Shown here one piece after another: positions 61,241-64,000 of a stretch of 64,000 nt of DNA. The position numbers and the translations under genes were made by a program. Numbering within the stretch: the stretch's first letter is position 1; each line of letters opens with the position of its first letter. The notes beneath the pieces were generated by a model that saw only the letters and a list, made by a program, of their open reading frames with translations, had not been told where the DNA came from and searched no databases. Source of the stretch: Candidatus Melainabacteria bacterium (lineage in GTDB: Bacteria; Cyanobacteriota; Vampirovibrionia; Gastranaerophilales; Gastranaerophilaceae); NCBI GenBank assembly GCA_003258795.1, contig QHMH01000005.1, forward strand, positions 62,001-126,000, read 5' to 3'.

Positions 61241-62827
61241 ATGAGAGTTTTAGTTACAGATAAAATCAATGAAATTGCAAAAAACATTTTGACAGAAAAT
61301 GAAAATATTGAGGTTGATGTTTTACCAACAATGAGCGAGGATGAGCTTTGTGAAAAGATTTCAGACTACGATGCGTTGATGATTAGAAGTCAAACAAAAG
61401 TTACAAAGAAAGTTTTGGATTCTGGATGTAATCTAAAAATTGTGGGCAGAGCCGGTGTTGGTGTTGATAATATTGATGTAAAAAGTGCAACTGAAAAAGG
61501 AATTATCGTTGTAAACTCCCCTGATGGGAATACAAAAGCTGCCGCTGAACACGCTATCGCTATGATGCTATCTATGGCAAGAAATATTCCTCGAGCAAAT
61601 GAGAGTTGTGACTTAGGTAAATGGGAACGCTCTAAATTTACTGGGGTAGAAGTTTATGGAAAGACTTTAGGTATTATTGGCTTTGGGAAAATCGGTTCTC
61701 ACGTTGCAAAAGTTGCTTGTGCTTTGGGGATGTCAATTATTGTCTGTGACCCATACACAACAAAAGAAAAGGTTGAATCAATGGGTTACTCTTATGTTGA
61801 CAACTTCGACGATTTTTGGGGATTATGCGACTTTATAACTGTTCATACTCCTAAAACTAACGAAACAACTCATTTGATAAACGAAAATACTATCTCAAAA
61901 ATGAAAGACGGTGTTAGAATTATAAATTGCGCAAGAGGGGGTATTATTGATGAGAATGCCTTAAAAGAAGCAATTTTAAACGGAAAAGTTAAGTCTGCCG
62001 CAATCGATGTTTATGAGGATGAACCTGAAATTCAAAAATCACCACTTCTTCAAGTCAAAGAAAATGTCGTTTTAACCCCTCACCTTGGGGCAAGCACAGG
62101 CGAAGCTCAACTTAATGTTGCAATTGATGTTGCTGAACAAATAAGAGAAGTTTTGTCTGGTGGCTCTGCTAAAAGTCCTGTAAACATTCCTTTCTTAAAG
62201 CCTGAAAAACTTGAGCCAGTTAAGGACTACATGAAACTTGCAGTAAATTTAGGTGAGCTTGCTCAACAAATTAGTGAAGGAAACCTAAAAGAAATCAACA
62301 TCAAATTTAAAGGAGCATTAGCATCTTTAGATGTTGAACCTCTTGAAATCGCAATTTTAAAGGGTATTTTTTCAGTTACAGATAACAATGTAAACTATGT
62401 TAACTCTATGTTGCTTGCTAAAAATAAAGGTATTGATGTTACAACATCTAAGTCTGATGGACTTGGAAACTACATAGGTTATATTAGCGTTAAACTTATT
62501 ACATCAGAAGGAGAAACGGTTGTTGCAGGTGCAATGATTACCAATGGATTAAAAAGAATTGTTACTGTAAATGAATATGAAACAAGTATTGAAACTATCG
62601 AAAATATGTTGTTTGTTCCTCACGTTAACAAACCTTCTATGATTGCACAAGTAGCAACTGTAATTGGTGAAGCAAATATAAATATTGAACATATGCATGT
62701 TGTTCAAAAATTAAATGATAATTCATTGATGATAATAAATACAGGTGAATCAGTAAATAGAGAAGTTTTATCAAAACTTGATGAAATTGATGGCGTTGAA
62801 AATGCAAAATATATAAAACTTTCGTGA
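61241..62827 (+). CDS. serA: D-3-phosphoglycerate dehydrogenase
   Basis: NAD-dependent first enzyme of serine synthesis. The 528-aa protein is the long form. The catalytic/NAD domain has RSQTKVTKKVLDSG, GRAGVGVDNIDVKSATEKGI, the NAD fold LGIIGFGKIGSHVAKVA, RIINCARGGIIDENAL and the catalytic His in LTPHLGASTGEAQ. An intervening substrate-binding domain follows, and a C-terminal ACT domain (KPSMIAQVATVIGEANINIEHMHVVQ) suggests serine feedback. GAGGA lies 7 nt before the ATG. purA follows after 6 nt. Confidence 0.97.
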   Translation: MRVLVTDKINEIAKNILTENENIEVDVLPTMSEDELCEKISDYDALMIRSQTKVTKKVLDSGCNLKIVGRAGVGVDNIDVKSATEKGIIVVNSPDGNTKAAAEHAIAMMLSMARNIPRANESCDLGKWERSKFTGVEVYGKTLGIIGFGKIGSHVAKVACALGMSIIVCDPYTTKEKVESMGYSYVDNFDDFWGLCDFITVHTPKTNETTHLINENTISKMKDGVRIINCARGGIIDENALKEAILNGKVKSAAIDVYEDEPEIQKSPLLQVKENVVLTPHLGASTGEAQLNVAIDVAEQIREVLSGGSAKSPVNIPFLKPEKLEPVKDYMKLAVNLGELAQQISEGNLKEINIKFKGALASLDVEPLEIAILKGIFSVTDNNVNYVNSMLLAKNKGIDVTTSKSDGLGNYIGYISVKLITSEGETVVAGAMITNGLKRIVTVNEYETSIETIENMLFVPHVNKPSMIAQVATVIGEANINIEHMHVVQKLNDNSLMIINTGESVNREVLSKLDEIDGVENAKYIKLS

Positions 62828-62833
62828 GGTTAA

Positions 62834-64000
62834 ATGATGAATAGAGTTGTCGTTGGTGCTCAATGGGGCGATGAAGGTAAAGCAAAACTTACAGATATTT
62901 TTGCTTCAGATGCAGATTTGATTATTAGATATCAAGGCGGTTGTAATGCTGGTCATACAGTTGTTGCAAACGGAGAAACGTTTAAATTTCATCTGATTCC
63001 ATCTGGAATTTTGTACAAGAATAAAAAGTGCTTTTTGGGTGCTGGAGTGGTAATACATCCTGAAACATTTTTGCAAGAAATACAAGAGTTGAAATTAAAA
63101 AAAATAGATTTGTCTAACCTTAAAATCTCTCCTCTTGCCGCAATTACTATGCCTTATCACATTGAAATTGACGGTGCAGGTGAAAAGTCCGTAAACAAAC
63201 TCGGTACAACCAAAAAAGGTATTGGCCCAACATACACTGACAAGATTTCAAGACACGGTTTAAGAATAGAAGATTTATATTCTGACGAAGTTCTATCATT
63301 AAAAGTAGACAAAATTTTAGATTACAAAAATAGAGAACTATATTCTCTTAATCTTAGAACTTATGAAAAATCAGAAATCATCTCAATTTGCAAAAATTAT
63401 GCAAAAATATTTGAAAAATTTGTTGATTTTAATTGGCAGCAAAACCTCCGCTCTTACAAAAATAAGAACATCCTATTTGAAGGCGCTCAAGGAATAATGT
63501 TAGATATCGATTATGGAACATATCCTTTTGTTACAAGTTCAAATCCAATCGGTGGCGGAGCGTGTGTCGGAAGTGGTTATGGTCCTAAAGTTATTGACGA
63601 GGTTATAGGGGTGTCAAAAGCTTATATCACACGTGTTGGTGATGGTCCATTTGTGACAGAATTGAATGACGAAATTGGTGACAAAATTCGGGATATCGGT
63701 CACGAGTTTGGAACAACTACTGGAAGGCCAAGAAGATGCGGTTGGTTTGACGGGGTTGTTGCAAGATACGGAGTTTTGACCGGTGGGTTAACTTCAATGG
63801 CAATTACAAAACTCGATGTCTTTGACTCTTTTGAAAAAATTAAAATTTGTGTTGCGTATAAAAATACAGAAACTGGAAAAATTACAAAAGATTACCCAAC
63901 TTGTGCATATCTTCATAAATATTTTGAGCCGGTTTATGACGAAGTTGACGGTTGGCTTTGTGATATTTCTTCTTGCAAAACATTTGATGAGCTTCCTGAT
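62834..64000 (+). CDS. purA: Adenylosuccinate synthetase (3' partial)
   Basis: GTP-dependent first step from IMP to AMP. The frame is open to the window end (389 codons). It begins MMNRVVVGAQWGDEGKAKLTDIF; the P-loop-like GDEGKGK of most homologues is GDEGKAK here. Other motifs are IIRYQGGCNAGHTVV, GTTKKGIGPTYTDKISR, ILFEGAQGIMLDIDYGTYPFVTSSNP, GTTTGRPRRCGWFDGVVARYG and TKLDVFDSFEKIKICVAYK. Two adjacent ATGs (62834, 62837) follow GAGG; either may be used. Only about 40 residues at the C-terminus are missing. Confidence 0.95.
   Translation, partial: MMNRVVVGAQWGDEGKAKLTDIFASDADLIIRYQGGCNAGHTVVANGETFKFHLIPSGILYKNKKCFLGAGVVIHPETFLQEIQELKLKKIDLSNLKISPLAAITMPYHIEIDGAGEKSVNKLGTTKKGIGPTYTDKISRHGLRIEDLYSDEVLSLKVDKILDYKNRELYSLNLRTYEKSEIISICKNYAKIFEKFVDFNWQQNLRSYKNKNILFEGAQGIMLDIDYGTYPFVTSSNPIGGGACVGSGYGPKVIDEVIGVSKAYITRVGDGPFVTELNDEIGDKIRDIGHEFGTTTGRPRRCGWFDGVVARYGVLTGGLTSMAITKLDVFDSFEKIKICVAYKNTETGKITKDYPTCAYLHKYFEPVYDEVDGWLCDISSCKTFDELPD

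Overview
The window is AT-rich and bacterial, mostly closely packed housekeeping genes. It is probably a gut Gastranaerophilales genome (Melainabacteria/Vampirovibrionia, the non-photosynthetic relatives of cyanobacteria). The clues are low GC, a Ycf45-type ATPase with an R3H domain, an oxygen-sensitive class III ribonucleotide reductase, glycogen synthase, a protein starting MGLAASQ, and several lineage-looking proteins of unknown function, with no photosynthesis genes. This assignment is inference from protein resemblance, not a computed phylogeny. I saw no insertion sequence, prophage, integrase or CRISPR array.

Layout. 1-3.2 kb: the end of the R3H ATPase gene and nrdD meet at a bidirectional terminator. 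3.2-3.7 kb: the only gene-free stretch over 300 bp, holding two divergent promoters, an inverted repeat and a ~240-nt structured nrdD leader. 3.7-9.5 kb: an unusual protein with four GntR-type winged helices, then the wall/division run murC-murB-ddl-ftsQ-rlmH. 9.5-20.6 kb: accessory-looking genes (a flagellin-shaped MGLAASQ protein, an Ala-rich coiled-coil protein, an HD hydrolase, a ZIP transporter, an 87-aa protein) plus ribD, a GNAT-like protein, a DegT aminotransferase and deoB. 20.7-28.6 kb: nusB-ftsY-smc-scpA-scpB-rsmH-ftsL, which puts the whole SMC-ScpAB condensin between protein targeting and cell division genes. 28.6-33.5 kb: a GGDEF/HD-GYP protein, an acyl-CoA synthetase and holB. 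33.5-43.4 kb, all on the minus strand: a membrane protein of unknown function, a MATE exporter, a class II photolyase, glgA and a 1265-aa zinc-ribbon/degenerate-cyclase/degenerate-NTPase/TPR protein.

43.5-45.5 kb is the most novel-looking part. It is a three-gene operon encoding a MotA/TolQ-like channel protein of ZorA type, a MotB/OmpA-like ZorB-type partner and a 124-aa protein of unknown function. It is divergent from the 1265-aa protein and has no flagellar or known Zorya effector genes beside it. 45.6-48 kb: rpmG-tRNA-Trp-secE-nusG-rplK-rplA, where rplK and rplA share a 20-nt leader motif (19 of 20 identical). 48-64 kb: tmk, a Nudix hydrolase, a HAD phosphatase, ispF, a small winged-helix protein, a cysteine desulfurase, dnaB, an MnmC-like methyltransferase interrupted by an in-frame repeat-bearing insertion, an FAD oxidoreductase, mutS2, coaD, a coiled-coil protein, tsaE, tsaB, serA and the start of purA.

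Most genes serve translation, envelope synthesis, replication and chromosome segregation. The envelope stator operon, the flagellin-shaped protein, the tetra-GntR regulator and the methyltransferase insertion are not explained by standard annotation.
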